Source: Calditrichota bacterium (lineage in GTDB: Bacteria > Zhuqueibacterota > Zhuqueibacteria > Zhuqueibacterales > Geothermadaptataceae). From it: DNA of 64,000 nt. Location: contig QQUE01000002.1 in assembly GCA_008501765.1 (NCBI GenBank), positions 26,520 to 90,519 on the forward strand, in the 5' to 3' direction. Positions 19,361-28,567 of this stretch are shown piece by piece. Each line of letters opens with the position of its first letter. Positions within the stretch are counted from its first letter, which is position 1. Position numbers and translations under genes: made by a program. Under the pieces are notes generated by a model, which saw only the letters and a list, made by a program, of their open reading frames with translations, had not been told where the DNA came from and did no database searches.

Positions 19361-20452
19361 TTAATCTGCAACTTGGGAAATCTTGGCGATCATTTCCGAC
19401 CTTTTCTTTTCATTACGCAGCGGCTGTGCTCCTTCGCGCGTCACCAATTGGCCGCACGCCGCGTCAATATCCGTTCCCTTACTCCATCGAACCGTCACAG
19501 GAATTCGCATCCCCTCGAATACTCTATAAAAAGCTAAAATCGTTTCTTTTTCAGGTCGCTTATAAATGCTGAACGTTGCATTGAATGGAATGAGATTTAG
19601 AATACAGTGAAAATTCTTTACCAGATTACGCAAATTTTGCGCATCTTCGAGACTGTCATTTATCCCTTGCAGCAACACATATTCAAAAGTAATGCGGTTA
19701 CCGCTGCGCTCCGTATAATTTTTCACGACTTTAAGGAGATGTTTTAGCGGCCATTTTTTATTCAGGGGCATGATTTGATCGCGCTGTGCATCGGTTGCTG
19801 CATTGAGTGAAATAGCCAGCTTGAATTTTCTATTTTCCGCAGTAAATCGTTCGATTTTCGGCACGATGCCGCTGGTCGAGACAACGATGTGCCGGCGTGC
19901 CATATTTTTTCCCGCATCATCGACGAGAATGTCCAGCGCTTGCATCAAATTGTCATAATTTAAAAAGGGCTCACCCATGCCCATCACCACGATATTTGTA
20001 ATGGTTTCGCCAGTCAGTTTTTCTGTCAGGAGTACTTGATCGAGAATCTCGCCGGGAGAAAGATTTCGCCCAAATCCCATCATGCCGGTGGCACAAAATT
20101 GGCAATCCAGTGGGCATCCGACCTGGGTTGAAACGCAAAGCGTTCGGCCATAATCAGAATACATCAGCACCGTCTCAATGTGATTCCCACCCTCCAAACG
20201 AAACAATATTTTTTTCGTTTTTCCATCCGGCGCTGATTTCATGGTTTCGTGTTCGAGACATTGGACAACCATTTTTTCTGCCAACTTTTCCTGAAGTGGT
20301 TTTGGAATATTTTTCATTTCAGCAAAGCTCGCAACATTATGGACGTACAACCATTGATAAATCTGCTGTGCCCGGAATCTCTTCTCCCCCAGGGAAACAA
20401 CATGTTCTTCCAATTCTGAAAAAGATAAATCTTTTATTTTTTGTTTATTCAA
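19361..20452 (-). CDS. rlmN: Dual-specificity 23S rRNA/tRNA adenine C2-methyltransferase
   Basis: Radical-SAM enzyme that methylates C2 of A2503 in 23S rRNA and A37 in some tRNAs. The 363-residue protein has the iron-sulfur motif CPLDCQFC near residue 115, GEPFLNYDN near 158, and the C-terminal catalytic cysteine in DIDAACGQL near 335. The start codon is TTG (20450-20452) without a strong ribosome-binding site; the N-terminal sequence that follows fits the family. Convergent with the TPR gene. A MITE-like repeat begins about 70 bp upstream of the start. Confidence 0.95.
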   Translation of the reverse strand: MNKQKIKDLSFSELEEHVVSLGEKRFRAQQIYQWLYVHNVASFAEMKNIPKPLQEKLAEKMVVQCLEHETMKSAPDGKTKKILFRLEGGNHIETVLMYSDYGRTLCVSTQVGCPLDCQFCATGMMGFGRNLSPGEILDQVLLTEKLTGETITNIVVMGMGEPFLNYDNLMQALDILVDDAGKNMARRHIVVSTSGIVPKIERFTAENRKFKLAISLNAATDAQRDQIMPLNKKWPLKHLLKVVKNYTERSGNRITFEYVLLQGINDSLEDAQNLRNLVKNFHCILNLIPFNATFSIYKRPEKETILAFYRVFEGMRIPVTVRWSKGTDIDAACGQLVTREGAQPLRNEKKRSEMIAKISQVAD

Positions 20453-20520
20453 GTTTAGTTATTCCCATTTTAATCTTGTACGAGCTGACCTCATCATGCG
20501 GCTTGTGGCGCTAAAATCAC

Positions 20521-20746
20521 GATGTATCACCCATTGTGCAAAGTTGAATTTTCTTACTTAAAAATTACAATACAGACTATGCGTCATCCCGGATTTCACA
20601 GCGTGAAATACCGGGATCACCGGACATTGTCTTCAGACTCAGGTAGACCCTGGTAGTGCTAAAAAACGCCAACCGGGGCGACAAAGGAGGCTAAATAGAA
20701 AAGTACGCAGTGAATATCTTTTATTTTGCACAACGGGTTATGCATC
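20521..20746. repeat. MITE-like element, family B copy 1
   Basis: 226 bp with imperfect inverted ends: the left end from 20521 and the reverse complement of the right end to 20746 agree at 19 of 22 positions and share TTGTGCAAA. Inside is a hairpin built from CCCGG...CCGGG with TTTCAC/GTGAAA arms (about 20585-20620). A related element lies at 32754-32965 in the opposite internal orientation. It has no coding capacity. It sits in the gap between rlmN and the HDOD-GAF gene. Confidence 0.65.
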
Positions 20747-20893
20747 CGATTAATTTGATTACAAATCTACTTCTTATTTTGCATAAAACAAAAATATATT
20801 TTAACCCGGATAAAATGCAAGAATTGCCTGGATCAAAGAGAGATATCATTGGTCGGAAATAAAAAATAGCTAGGTGGCGAGAGTATTTCATTT

Positions 20894-22363
20894 TTAAATA
20901 AGCTTTTTAAGAGCCAGGCTCGCTTGATTGCAAAATGTAACAACCGCGCTCAAACGCTGATCCGAAACCGGGGCCTCGGCAACGTGGTTATCAACGACGA
21001 TGACGCCAAGCACTTTGTCTTTGGCCGTCAGAGGCACACAAGCAAAACTGGAACATCGCAGCAAATTGAGCTCATGCTGCGAAACCACATCGGAAAATAA
21101 ATGAGAAGCAGCGTTGAGTACATTTATCACTGTGCCGTCAGAAAAACACTTGGCAATAACCCCGCCTTCACTTATTTTGATGCTGGATTTACCGACACAT
21201 TTTTCGATATCAGCACCAAATCCGGCCGTCGCGTCCAATCTGTTATTTTTAACCGGCACAAATAGAAGAATACGACTAAACGCAATGCCCCGATAAATAT
21301 TTTCCAGCAATAACGTTTGCACCTGCTTGAAATTTTCAACATCGAGCAGAGCGGCTGAAAAATCATTAAGCACGCTCAACTCCTGCACTTTTTCACTTAA
21401 TTCGTGATTCATCTCTTTGTAAAGCTTTTCGGATTGGAGCTTTTCGCAATCATCTTCTTCCAATGTTGTAAGCAAGCTGTCAATATCCGAATCTTTCAGA
21501 TTGTATTCTTCGATATTCGATCTCACATTTGTGGCCAAATTTCGAATAATATGCGACCAGCGTTCCCGTGAAATGCTGAGCAGCGATTGCGCATTGGATT
21601 GGCAAAACATGGCATCTTTCATTTTGTTTTTTGCACCACTCGAAAAAATAAGATGCACCATTTCATTGGCCACGGCGATAATATCAACGATTCGGCTGCG
21701 GCTTTTCTGCCGTTCTTCAAGTTCGCAGCGGTGGTGTTGCGAAACAGCACGCACCAGAACTTCCGGGAAATGCCAGCGCTCCGCCACCCAGGCTCCGATC
21801 ACCTGATGGTCGACGTGCAATATTTCATTTTCTGCCTCCAGATTGTCCATGCCGCCTCTAATACGCAGCAGCACAGAATCGTATTCTTTCGGCATGAGCT
21901 GACTGATGACAAGTTTGCCGACGTCGTGGAGCAGGCCGGCAACGAAGGCTTCTTCACTATTTCTGTATTGCACAGACTCGGCTAACATGCGTGCGGCCAC
22001 ACCGGTGGCCAGTGAATGCACCCAGAATTCCTTAAAATTAAAGTGGTTGTTTTTCTTCAATTTCGCCAGCATTTCATAGACCGCATAACCAACTACGACA
22101 TTCCTCACTTCGTTAAATCCCAGCAAAACGATGGCATTGGTGACTGTCGTCACCCGTTGGTTGTACCCGGCGTAAGTTGCAGAATTTGCGACTTTTAAAA
22201 TCCGCGTCGTCATTCCCTGGTCTTTCAAAATTTCCTTGGCGATTCCCGGGGCAGAAATATTCAAATGCTGGGTCATATCCCGAATTTTCATCCAGATTTG
22301 CGGCATGGCCGGGATGTCATCGGTGGTTTCAACCATTGTTTTTATTTTTACTTTAAGATCCAT
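20894..22363 (-). CDS. HDOD-domain signalling protein with C-terminal GAF domain
   Basis: Probable cytoplasmic signalling protein of 489 residues. The HDOD domain spans about 15-215, with the usual opening IPAMPQIWMKIRDMTQ, the leucine-rich LLGFNEVRNVVVG and an HD-type LLHDVGKLVISQL. A helical linker follows (about 300-340), then a GAF-like sensory domain (about 345-485; ACVPLTAKDKVLGVIVVDNH). HDOD domains are related to HD phosphohydrolases but usually lack the full metal site. It is 53 bp downstream of a second HDOD gene in the same direction, so the two are probably co-transcribed. The ligand is unknown. Confidence 0.88.
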   Translation of the reverse strand: MDLKVKIKTMVETTDDIPAMPQIWMKIRDMTQHLNISAPGIAKEILKDQGMTTRILKVANSATYAGYNQRVTTVTNAIVLLGFNEVRNVVVGYAVYEMLAKLKKNNHFNFKEFWVHSLATGVAARMLAESVQYRNSEEAFVAGLLHDVGKLVISQLMPKEYDSVLLRIRGGMDNLEAENEILHVDHQVIGAWVAERWHFPEVLVRAVSQHHRCELEERQKSRSRIVDIIAVANEMVHLIFSSGAKNKMKDAMFCQSNAQSLLSISRERWSHIIRNLATNVRSNIEEYNLKDSDIDSLLTTLEEDDCEKLQSEKLYKEMNHELSEKVQELSVLNDFSAALLDVENFKQVQTLLLENIYRGIAFSRILLFVPVKNNRLDATAGFGADIEKCVGKSSIKISEGGVIAKCFSDGTVINVLNAASHLFSDVVSQHELNLLRCSSFACVPLTAKDKVLGVIVVDNHVAEAPVSDQRLSAVVTFCNQASLALKKLI

Positions 22364-22416
22364 TCGTAGCCCAGTCCTTTATATTTTCGAGCTGGCTTTG
22401 TGCGTTCCACCGAAGC

Positions 22417-23262
22417 TCATTCAAATAAACGGCTTTGTTCACTGAACTCATCCTCGAATTGAGCAACCAGTTCATCCAATTCCAAGTCCTCGATTGATTT
22501 TTTTTGCGCTGCATCGGGTTCGAGAATATTGTGGCCGTTCATGGAAACGACTGCATCAGCAATCGCCGTTAAACCGGAAAGTTGATGTAAATCGTTGGAT
22601 TCGTGATGCTGTCCGATGGCCCCAACAAGAACATCCGGTAAAAGCCAACCATCTACCAGCGCCGCGCCAACATCTTGATGCGTAAACTGAAAAAGCTGCT
22701 TTTCCAAGTCCAGCGCTGCGGCCGTTGTGATATCGTTCTGCGTTAAAATTTCACTGTATTTATCCGGGAAACGTTCGAGCAAAACCAACTTGCCGACATC
22801 GTGCAACAAGCCGGCAAGAAACGCTTCCTCCGGGGGGAAAGTGCGCTGCTGCCGCGCCATCATTTTACAGAATATAGCCGCTGCCAAACTATGCTCCCAC
22901 ATGCTGCGTTTCAAATCGCGCAGCATCGTTGAACTGCTGTACAAACTGTGGGTACTCGATGCAACAACCAGGCTACGAACGGTATGAATTCCCAAGAGGA
23001 CAATGGCCTCCCGGATACTGGAAATATTTCGTGACCGGCCGTAGAACGCTGAGTTGGAGAGTTTGAGTATTTTTGCAGCGGTTGCAACATCACTGGAGAG
23101 AACATCGGCAATTTTTTCGATGGGAACGTTGGGTTCGCTGGTCAATTCCAATATACGGGTCAGAATTAACGGCGGCGCTGTAAAATCACGCGTCACCTCG
23201 ATAATCTCGTTTAATAAATCTCCTTTGAGCTCGGGGATATAATTTGCTGCCCTATTGCGCAT
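22417..23262 (-). CDS. HDOD-domain protein
   Basis: 281-residue single-domain HDOD protein: PPLILTRILELTSEPNVPIE opens the domain, followed by LSSDVATAAKILKLSNSAFYG, IVLLGIHTVRSLVVASSTHS and LLHDVGKLVLLERFP. The last ~30 residues are acidic (ELDELVAQFEDEFSEQS). First gene of a two-gene HDOD run. Proteins of this type act in cyclic-dinucleotide, chemotaxis or stress signalling in other bacteria; nothing here shows which applies. Confidence 0.87.
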   Translation of the reverse strand: MRNRAANYIPELKGDLLNEIIEVTRDFTAPPLILTRILELTSEPNVPIEKIADVLSSDVATAAKILKLSNSAFYGRSRNISSIREAIVLLGIHTVRSLVVASSTHSLYSSSTMLRDLKRSMWEHSLAAAIFCKMMARQQRTFPPEEAFLAGLLHDVGKLVLLERFPDKYSEILTQNDITTAAALDLEKQLFQFTHQDVGAALVDGWLLPDVLVGAIGQHHESNDLHQLSGLTAIADAVVSMNGHNILEPDAAQKKSIEDLELDELVAQFEDEFSEQSRLFE

Positions 23263-23527
23263 TTAGCTACCTGCGAAAAATGGTGAATTCTGCCTGCATG
23301 TATTCTTTTGTATCTTCAATGCCAATTCCATCCAAGGGATTTCGGTTCGGCACAGGTACTCATTTAACTAATCGGAAAATTTCCCTCAAAATAAACCAAA
23401 AACATGTATTTCACGCAACATAGAAAACATCTGCTTTTCTGAGCAGATCAATTGCTAATTCAGATGATAAGTTAAAAAAAATAAATTCTTTGCCTCTCAT
23501 CGGAAGTTTAATTATCTTTGTCAATTC

Positions 23528-23555
23528 TTGAATTAAAAGCACTTACAAATATAGA
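23528..23555 (+). promoter_or_regulatory. Putative promoter of moxR
   Basis: TTGAAT (23528-23533), 16-bp spacer, TATAGA (23550-23555). A strong ribosome-binding site, CAGGAGGA, follows just before the ATG at 23577. The rest of the 23263-23527 spacer shows nothing else. Confidence 0.5.
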
Positions 23556-23576
23556 TATCACACATCAGGAGGATCG

Positions 23577-24560
23577 ATGGCAGAGAAACACCGTGACATC
23601 GTTGCCGTGGAAGAATTGGGCATTGCGTACAAAAATATTTTACAGGAAACCGGCAAGGTTATCATCGGGCAGGAAAAAATTATTAATGAGCTGGTGATTT
23701 CACTGCTTGCACGCGGCCACTGCCTGCTCGTAGGCGTTCCCGGCCTGGCCAAAACGCTGCTCATCAGCACATTGGCGCAGGTTCTCGATTTAAAATTCAA
23801 CCGTATTCAATTTACCCCGGACCTGATGCCATCCGACATCACCGGAACAGAAATAATCGAGGAAGACCGCTCCGATGGCAGTAAAAATTTCAAATTTGTT
23901 CGTGGCCCGGTTTTCGCCAACATCGTTTTGGCGGATGAAATTAACCGCACGCCACCCAAAACACAGGCTGCCCTGCTACAGGCGATGCAGGAACACGAAG
24001 TGACGGCTGCCGGCGAAACCTACACTTTGACTGAGCCATTTTTCGTGCTCGCGACGCAAAATCCGATCGAGCAGGAAGGCACTTACCCCCTGCCCGAAGC
24101 GCAGCTCGACCGATTCATGTTCAACCTCTGGGTCGATTACCCATCTTTCGAAGAAGAAAAAGCCATCGTCAAATCGACGACAAGTGATTATAAAGCGGAT
24201 TTGCAAAAAATCCTGACAGCAGAAAAAATCACCCAATTGCAGGACCTCGTTCGCCGCGTGCCTGTCGCGGATAATGTCGTGGAATTTGCGGTAAAACTCG
24301 TTCGGCACACCCGGCCGTTAGAAGATTCCCCCGATTTTATTCGCCAATTCACCCGTTGGGGTGCCGGCCCGCGCGCTTCACAATTTCTGATTCTCGGCGC
24401 AAAGACACGCGCGTTACTTGAAGGCCGAACGACCCCCAACATCGACGATGTAAAGGCAATTGCCATTCCGGTTTTGCGTCACCGCATCGTCACCAATTTT
24501 GCCGCCGAAGCGGAAAATATCAGTTCGGTTGAATTGATTGACAGATTGCTTGAAAAATAA
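23577..24560 (+). CDS. MoxR-family AAA+ ATPase
   Basis: AAA+ chaperone-type ATPase thought to mature partner proteins with von Willebrand A domains. Over 327 residues: Walker A VGVPGLAKT near 52-60, Walker B IVLADEINRTPP near 117, sensor 1 FVLATQNPIEQEG near 150, and the lid domain to the end. Length is typical. It is followed by an unusual hairpin array (24597-24780) and then by a DUF58/VWA-type gene, the common MoxR partner. Unlike many such loci, no Bat-type VWA or TPR genes follow. Confidence 0.94.
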   Translation: MAEKHRDIVAVEELGIAYKNILQETGKVIIGQEKIINELVISLLARGHCLLVGVPGLAKTLLISTLAQVLDLKFNRIQFTPDLMPSDITGTEIIEEDRSDGSKNFKFVRGPVFANIVLADEINRTPPKTQAALLQAMQEHEVTAAGETYTLTEPFFVLATQNPIEQEGTYPLPEAQLDRFMFNLWVDYPSFEEEKAIVKSTTSDYKADLQKILTAEKITQLQDLVRRVPVADNVVEFAVKLVRHTRPLEDSPDFIRQFTRWGAGPRASQFLILGAKTRALLEGRTTPNIDDVKAIAIPVLRHRIVTNFAAEAENISSVELIDRLLEK

Positions 24561-24596
24561 AATTTCACCCTGTGGTGGTTGCATAAAATTATCTAA

Positions 24597-24780
24597 CCAA
24601 TCCACAAGGGATTGGACTACATTTCAAGCGTACATTGTCTAAATTGTAGCATGCACCCTTGTGGTGCATTTTCATCAAACCAATCCACAAGGGATTGGGC
24701 GACAATTCAAGGGTACATTATCAAAATTGTACATGCACCCTTGTGGTGCATTTTTATCTATCCAATCCACAAGGGATTGG
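24597..24780 (+). repeat. Tandem hairpin array with complementary loops between moxR and the DUF58 gene
   Basis: Three identical copies of CCAATCCACAAGGGATTGG (24597-24615, 24680-24698, 24762-24780) alternate with two identical copies of TGCACCCTTGTGGTGCA (24652-24668, 24734-24750); the period is 82-83 bp. Each motif is a perfect hairpin (7-bp stem with ACAAG loop; 6-bp stem with CTTGT loop). The 9-mer CCACAAGGG of the first is the exact reverse complement of CCCTTGTGG in the second. The second hairpin is followed by TTTTC or TTTTTAT, as in a weak terminator. A degenerate relative (CACCCTGTGGTGG) starts about 24566. Spacers between hairpins are also similar and contain a weaker ACAATT/AATTGT pairing. 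Confidence 0.85.
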
Positions 24781-24827
24781 ACTACGAAGAAATATTTCTA
24801 ATTTCCACAACAACGAATTATTGAACA

Positions 24828-25748
24828 ATGATAAAACCTGACAATACAAACCCTTACAACCAATACCTCGATCCGCAATACATCTCCCGAATTTCCGGGC
24901 TTGATTTGCGGGCAAAACTTGTTGTTGAAGGATTTATGGCCGGCCTGCACAAAAGCCCCTACCACGGTTTCAGCGTCGAATTTGCTGAACACCGGCAATA
25001 CATGCCCGGCGATGAAATCAAACACGTGGACTGGAAAGTTTACGGCAAAACCAACCGATTTTACGTCAAGCAATTTGAAGAAGAAACCAACCTGAAATGT
25101 TACCTGCTGATGGATTGCTCAGCCTCAATGGGCTATACCAGCAGCGGCATCACAAAATTTGATTATGCCACAAATCTTGCCGCGGCACTTTCCTATCTCA
25201 TGATTCGACGCCAGCGTGATGCTGTAGGGCTGGTCACCTTCGACGAAAAAATCCGCAGTCTGATGCTGGCACGCAGTGTTTCCAGCTTTCTCACGGAAAT
25301 TTTACTCGAACTCGAAAAAACACAACCCGGCTCCGGAACCCATATCGCGGACACGCTCAACAATATTGCCGAACGAATCAAACGGCGTGCGCTGGTGCTC
25401 ATTTTCTCTGACTTTTTCGATGAGAATCTCGATGCTGTCATTCAGGGATTAAAACATTTTCGCCACCGCAAACATGAGGTTGTGCTATTTCACATGCTCG
25501 ATCCGCAGGAAATCAACTTCGCGTTCACCGATGATTCCATATTTCTTGACCTCGAATCAGGCGAAAAATTGCGCACCCAGCCGGTGCACATCAAGCGCAA
25601 TTACCAGAAACTCTTCGGGGAATTTCTCTCCACGCTGAAACAAACCTGCCGTGACCAAAATATCGATTACGTCCAAATGGCTACCGACAAACCCTTCGAT
25701 TTCGCTTTGATGAATTATTTGCAAAAGCGTGGTAAAATTGGCGGATGA
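24828..25748 (+). CDS. DUF58 family protein with VWA-like fold
   Basis: 306-residue cytoplasmic protein of the DUF58 family, the usual partner of MoxR ATPases. The signature GDEIKHVDWKVYGKTNRFYV lies near residue 63-82, followed by a von Willebrand A-like domain with a MIDAS-type MDCSASMG near 94-101. The start ATG has no clear Shine-Dalgarno sequence, which may matter because the hairpin array ends less than 50 bp upstream. DUF58-MoxR pairs are linked to metal-ion-dependent assembly or stress tolerance in various bacteria; the client is unknown here. Confidence 0.92.
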   Translation: MIKPDNTNPYNQYLDPQYISRISGLDLRAKLVVEGFMAGLHKSPYHGFSVEFAEHRQYMPGDEIKHVDWKVYGKTNRFYVKQFEEETNLKCYLLMDCSASMGYTSSGITKFDYATNLAAALSYLMIRRQRDAVGLVTFDEKIRSLMLARSVSSFLTEILLELEKTQPGSGTHIADTLNNIAERIKRRALVLIFSDFFDENLDAVIQGLKHFRHRKHEVVLFHMLDPQEINFAFTDDSIFLDLESGEKLRTQPVHIKRNYQKLFGEFLSTLKQTCRDQNIDYVQMATDKPFDFALMNYLQKRGKIGG

Positions 25749-25784
25749 TAAGGCTCGACAAGCTGAATTATCTATAAAAAAAAT

Positions 25785-26444
25785 ATGTTTAAATCCAAAA
25801 CAAGAGAGATAATCATCCCCCAATCCGAGCACGCGCACTTGGCGGGAATCGTCGCGCTTCTGTGGGGTAATGATGCATTTGATCGGCCGGAGTTCGATTT
25901 TCACAGTTTCGTTGCCGGTGTCGCCTTCCACGATTTTGGCCATGGAAATTTTGATACCAACGAAATCGGCGCCATGGATGACGATCGTGCCAACAATGTC
26001 GATGCCGCGCTCGTAAATTGCAAATTACCAAATCCAATTGCCGACGCAGTTGCCCACTTTCACATACTTCGCCTTCTCAAAAATGGCAGCAATTCTGAGC
26101 TCATTAAAAAGTGCGAAGAACGTATTTTACATGACCTAAAATCAAGTGGCATCGCACAAGAAAAATTAATCTGGGCAGACAAGATTACCGCGTTCTGCGA
26201 TTATTTATCTTTTGATTTTTGCTTCGATAAACCGGCTACGCGCATTTGTGAAGTTTCCCCAAAACGTGGGAATGAAAACACGGTTTCTGTGCACATTAAC
26301 TATGATGGCGATGAAACGATAACCCTCGATCCATGGCCGTTAAACGTTAATAATTATAAAGGTTACATTCTTGGTTACGCAAGCTATAGCTATCCAAATA
26401 TTTTGCAACCGGTCGTAAAAAAGTATATATTACAACCCGAATAA
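25785..26444 (+). CDS. DUF3891-like protein
   Basis: 219-residue soluble protein. The opening IIPQSEHAHLAGIVALLWGN and the AFHDFGHGNFD segment near residue 46 resemble DUF3891, a family with an HD-like helical core; the later PWPLNV is also family-like. The histidines and aspartates are suggestive of metal binding, but no enzyme activity is established for the family. It follows the DUF58 gene by 36 bp and could be the last gene of the moxR run. The family assignment is from memory of pattern, not a search. Confidence 0.6.
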   Translation: MFKSKTREIIIPQSEHAHLAGIVALLWGNDAFDRPEFDFHSFVAGVAFHDFGHGNFDTNEIGAMDDDRANNVDAALVNCKLPNPIADAVAHFHILRLLKNGSNSELIKKCEERILHDLKSSGIAQEKLIWADKITAFCDYLSFDFCFDKPATRICEVSPKRGNENTVSVHINYDGDETITLDPWPLNVNNYKGYILGYASYSYPNILQPVVKKYILQPE

Positions 26445-26650
26445 AACAATCCGTAGTTAAAAAAAATTCTTAGGTTTCACTTAATATTTTCGAGTTCAAA
26501 CATCCTTTTTTGTCATTCCCAAATGCTTTTATTGGGAATCCATACTTTCAAAATTATGGATTCCTGCTAAAAGATTACTGGGCCAAAGTCCAGCGTAGCA
26601 AAATGACAGGGCAAAAGTCGATTGCTATGAAATCGATTAAATTATTAATT
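26445..26650. repeat. Intergenic region with an extragenic palindrome
   Basis: Around 26512-26608 the sequence begins TGTCATTCCC and ends AAAATGACAGGG, with inner complementary arms (ATTGGGAATCCATA and ATGGATTCC): an imperfect long palindrome of the kind scattered between genes in many bacteria. A single copy is seen in this window. It lies directly before a family C element. Confidence 0.5.
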
Positions 26651-26817
26651 TAACGTGAGTTCGATATACGAAGAATTGGGACAAAACGAATTAATTATAG
26701 GATATAGTCCGAAGGCGTCCCGCCGAGGATAACACACGAAACGCTCGGCGAGACGCCTTCGCTCTATTTTAATTATGCTTGGTAAAGAATGTTACAGCAT
26801 ACATCGAACTCACGTTA
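26651..26817. repeat. MITE-like element, family C copy 1
   Basis: 167 bp bounded by 18-bp inverted ends, TAACGTGAGTTCGATATA (26651-26668) and its complement at 26800-26817, identical at 17 of 18 positions. The centre is a GC-rich hairpin (GAAGGCGTCCCGCCGAG ... CTCGGCGAGACGCCTTC, 26711-26760). Its right half (26748-26825) recurs at 40430-40507 with three mismatches. It has no coding capacity. It lies upstream of the YdeI-like gene. Confidence 0.7.
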
Positions 26818-26859
26818 ATTTATTATCAATGTTCGTAAACAGATACACGCGAGGAAAAA

Positions 26860-27111
26860 ATGGCAGAAGACAAATATAGCAATCTGAAAAGACCACGCTA
26901 TCCCATGCCGGAATTTATCCGGGAGGCGCTTGAAAAACGCAATTTGATGCCCGCCTATCAGGCCAGACCGGCATACCAGCAGAACGACTATATTGGCTGG
27001 ATAACCCGGGCAAAACGACCGGAAACAATTGAAAAACGCTTGACACAAATGCTCGATGAGCTGGAGCGCGGCGATAAATACATGAAAATGGCGTACCGCC
27101 CGAAGAGATAG
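26860..27111 (+). CDS. Small YdeI/OmpD-associated-like protein (C-terminal domain only)
   Basis: 83-residue basic protein. The second half, NDYIGWITRAKRPETIEKRL followed by TQMLDELERGDKYMKM, matches the helical C-terminal domain of YdeI/OmpD-associated proteins, which otherwise carry a larger N-terminal domain. GAGGAAAAA directly before the ATG supports the start. Stand-alone short versions of this domain are known, so it need not be truncated. The cellular role is unknown. Confidence 0.7.
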   Translation: MAEDKYSNLKRPRYPMPEFIREALEKRNLMPAYQARPAYQQNDYIGWITRAKRPETIEKRLTQMLDELERGDKYMKMAYRPKR

Positions 27112-27261
27112 AAATTGTGATTTGCTGCTAAGATTGAGTTCCCTATTCGCAAGCCAAAACTTTTTTTGCCAAATGCAGCCCAATGCGGCAACAGGCGTCG
27201 TCTTAGTTTGGACAATGCAATTTACACTGAACTATTATATATAAATTACGAGTAAATAAAA

Positions 27262-27750
27262 ATGAAACAATTGGATAATATCTACCGAAAAGCCGACGAG
27301 AAAATCACCCTTTTTATGGGGCAGTACGGAATACTTTTCCTGAGAATGAGCCTAGGCATCATATTCTTCTGGTTTGGTTTTCTGAAATTTTTCCCCGGCG
27401 TCAGTCCTGCGGATGCGATTGCAACAAAAACAATTTCAAACTTGACCTTCGGCATCATTCAACCAAATGTATCAATTAAAATTCTGGCGATTTGGGAGAC
27501 ACTCATCGGTCTCGGGTTGCTAACAGGTAAATTTTTACGCATCACCTTGCTTCTCCTCTTTACACAAATGATGGGTACAATGACGCCGCTGGCCTTATTT
27601 CCTGCCGAAACATTTACACAATTCCCCTATGCCCCGACACTGGAAGGGCAGTACATTATCAAAAATCTGGTGTTGATAAGCGCGGGATTGGTGGTTGGAG
27701 CAACAGTACGTGGCGGGCGTATAACAGAAGACAAAAACAAAAAACTCTAA
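27262..27750 (+). CDS. DoxX-like integral membrane protein
   Basis: 162 residues with four predicted transmembrane helices; the first contains LRMSLGIIFFWFGFLKFFPG, typical of DoxX/DUF417-type proteins, and the second has ILAIWETLIGLGLLTG. Related proteins have been tied to redox or thiosulfate metabolism in a few organisms, but most have no known role. Separate from neighbours by about 150 bp on each side. Confidence 0.75.
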   Translation: MKQLDNIYRKADEKITLFMGQYGILFLRMSLGIIFFWFGFLKFFPGVSPADAIATKTISNLTFGIIQPNVSIKILAIWETLIGLGLLTGKFLRITLLLLFTQMMGTMTPLALFPAETFTQFPYAPTLEGQYIIKNLVLISAGLVVGATVRGGRITEDKNKKL

Positions 27751-27895
27751 TAAAAATATCCCCGGAGAAAAATGACGAGATATTTGCAGGCCAACGAGAG
27801 CTGTTATAAATTATCTACGGTGAAAATCAAACTCGGTGCATATTAGCTCTGTGGAAACTTTTTACACAGGTTAGCTAGCAAAGGAAGAAACATAT

Positions 27896-28324
27896 TTGAA
27901 CTTACTCGCACTGCTCTTTTTCGTTTCACTCAACCTACAAATCCAGCCAACGGGGAAGTTGATTGTTAAAATTACAAATATCGATAGCACTGCCGATGGG
28001 CAGCTGGTCTGCAATTTATACGACAAAAAATCCGACTGGCTGGACACGGACAAAGTTTACCACAAAATTACAATACCTATTACGGCCGATTCCGCCATTG
28101 TGCATTTTGACAGCTTGCGCTATTCCGATAGTTACGCCTTGCAAATCTTCCATGATGCCGACGAAAACGGCACGCTCAATTTTAGTTTTTTCCCCATCCC
28201 TGGTCCCAAAGAGGGAGTCGGTGTTTCCAACAATAAATTCCGCATGGGTCCCCCGGCTTACAAAGATACGAAATTTACCATAAATCAACCGACAACCCAC
28301 CTGAAAATCAGACTCAAGTATTGA
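27896..28324 (+). CDS. Secreted DUF2141 protein
   Basis: 142-residue exported protein. After a signal peptide of about 20 residues it reads as DUF2141: GKLIVKITNIDS near the start, ALQIFHDADENGTLNF near residue 82, and PKEGVGVSNN with MGPPAYKDTKF near the end, the family's three best-conserved blocks. The start codon is TTG, preceded by AAGGAAG. The family is beta-rich and of unknown function, common in Bacteroidota-type outer envelopes. Confidence 0.85.
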   Translation: MNLLALLFFVSLNLQIQPTGKLIVKITNIDSTADGQLVCNLYDKKSDWLDTDKVYHKITIPITADSAIVHFDSLRYSDSYALQIFHDADENGTLNFSFFPIPGPKEGVGVSNNKFRMGPPAYKDTKFTINQPTTHLKIRLKY

Positions 28325-28567
28325 GATTTAACAATTTCTCGAACAAAGAGAAACTAACTTTTGTTTTAGATTGAGCAAGATAGTGCTTGATTATTTGCGC
28401 TCTCCCGCTTATTCTAATCCAACTTGGGGAAGGGACCGCTGTACCGGCTTCAAAAAAACGAATCGATTTGTTCTTATTGCAACGAAATACTTTTTGTTAT
28501 TAGGGTAATTAGTTTTAATATGTATCAATGTTAGGCGTATAAAGGATGAAGAAAGGATGAAAAACTG

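Noticed and set aside
24597..24780. CRISPR array
   Set aside because: Only three copies, two alternating palindromes, spacers similar to each other and no cas genes.
24612..24824. Plus-strand 70-codon frame in the hairpin array
   Set aside because: Its translation only mirrors the DNA repeats; there is no ribosome-binding site and the palindromes explain the sequence better.
23577..26444. A defence or novel AAA-based system at moxR-DUF58-DUF3891
   Set aside because: MoxR-DUF58 pairs are a widespread non-defence arrangement; only the hairpin array between them is unusual.
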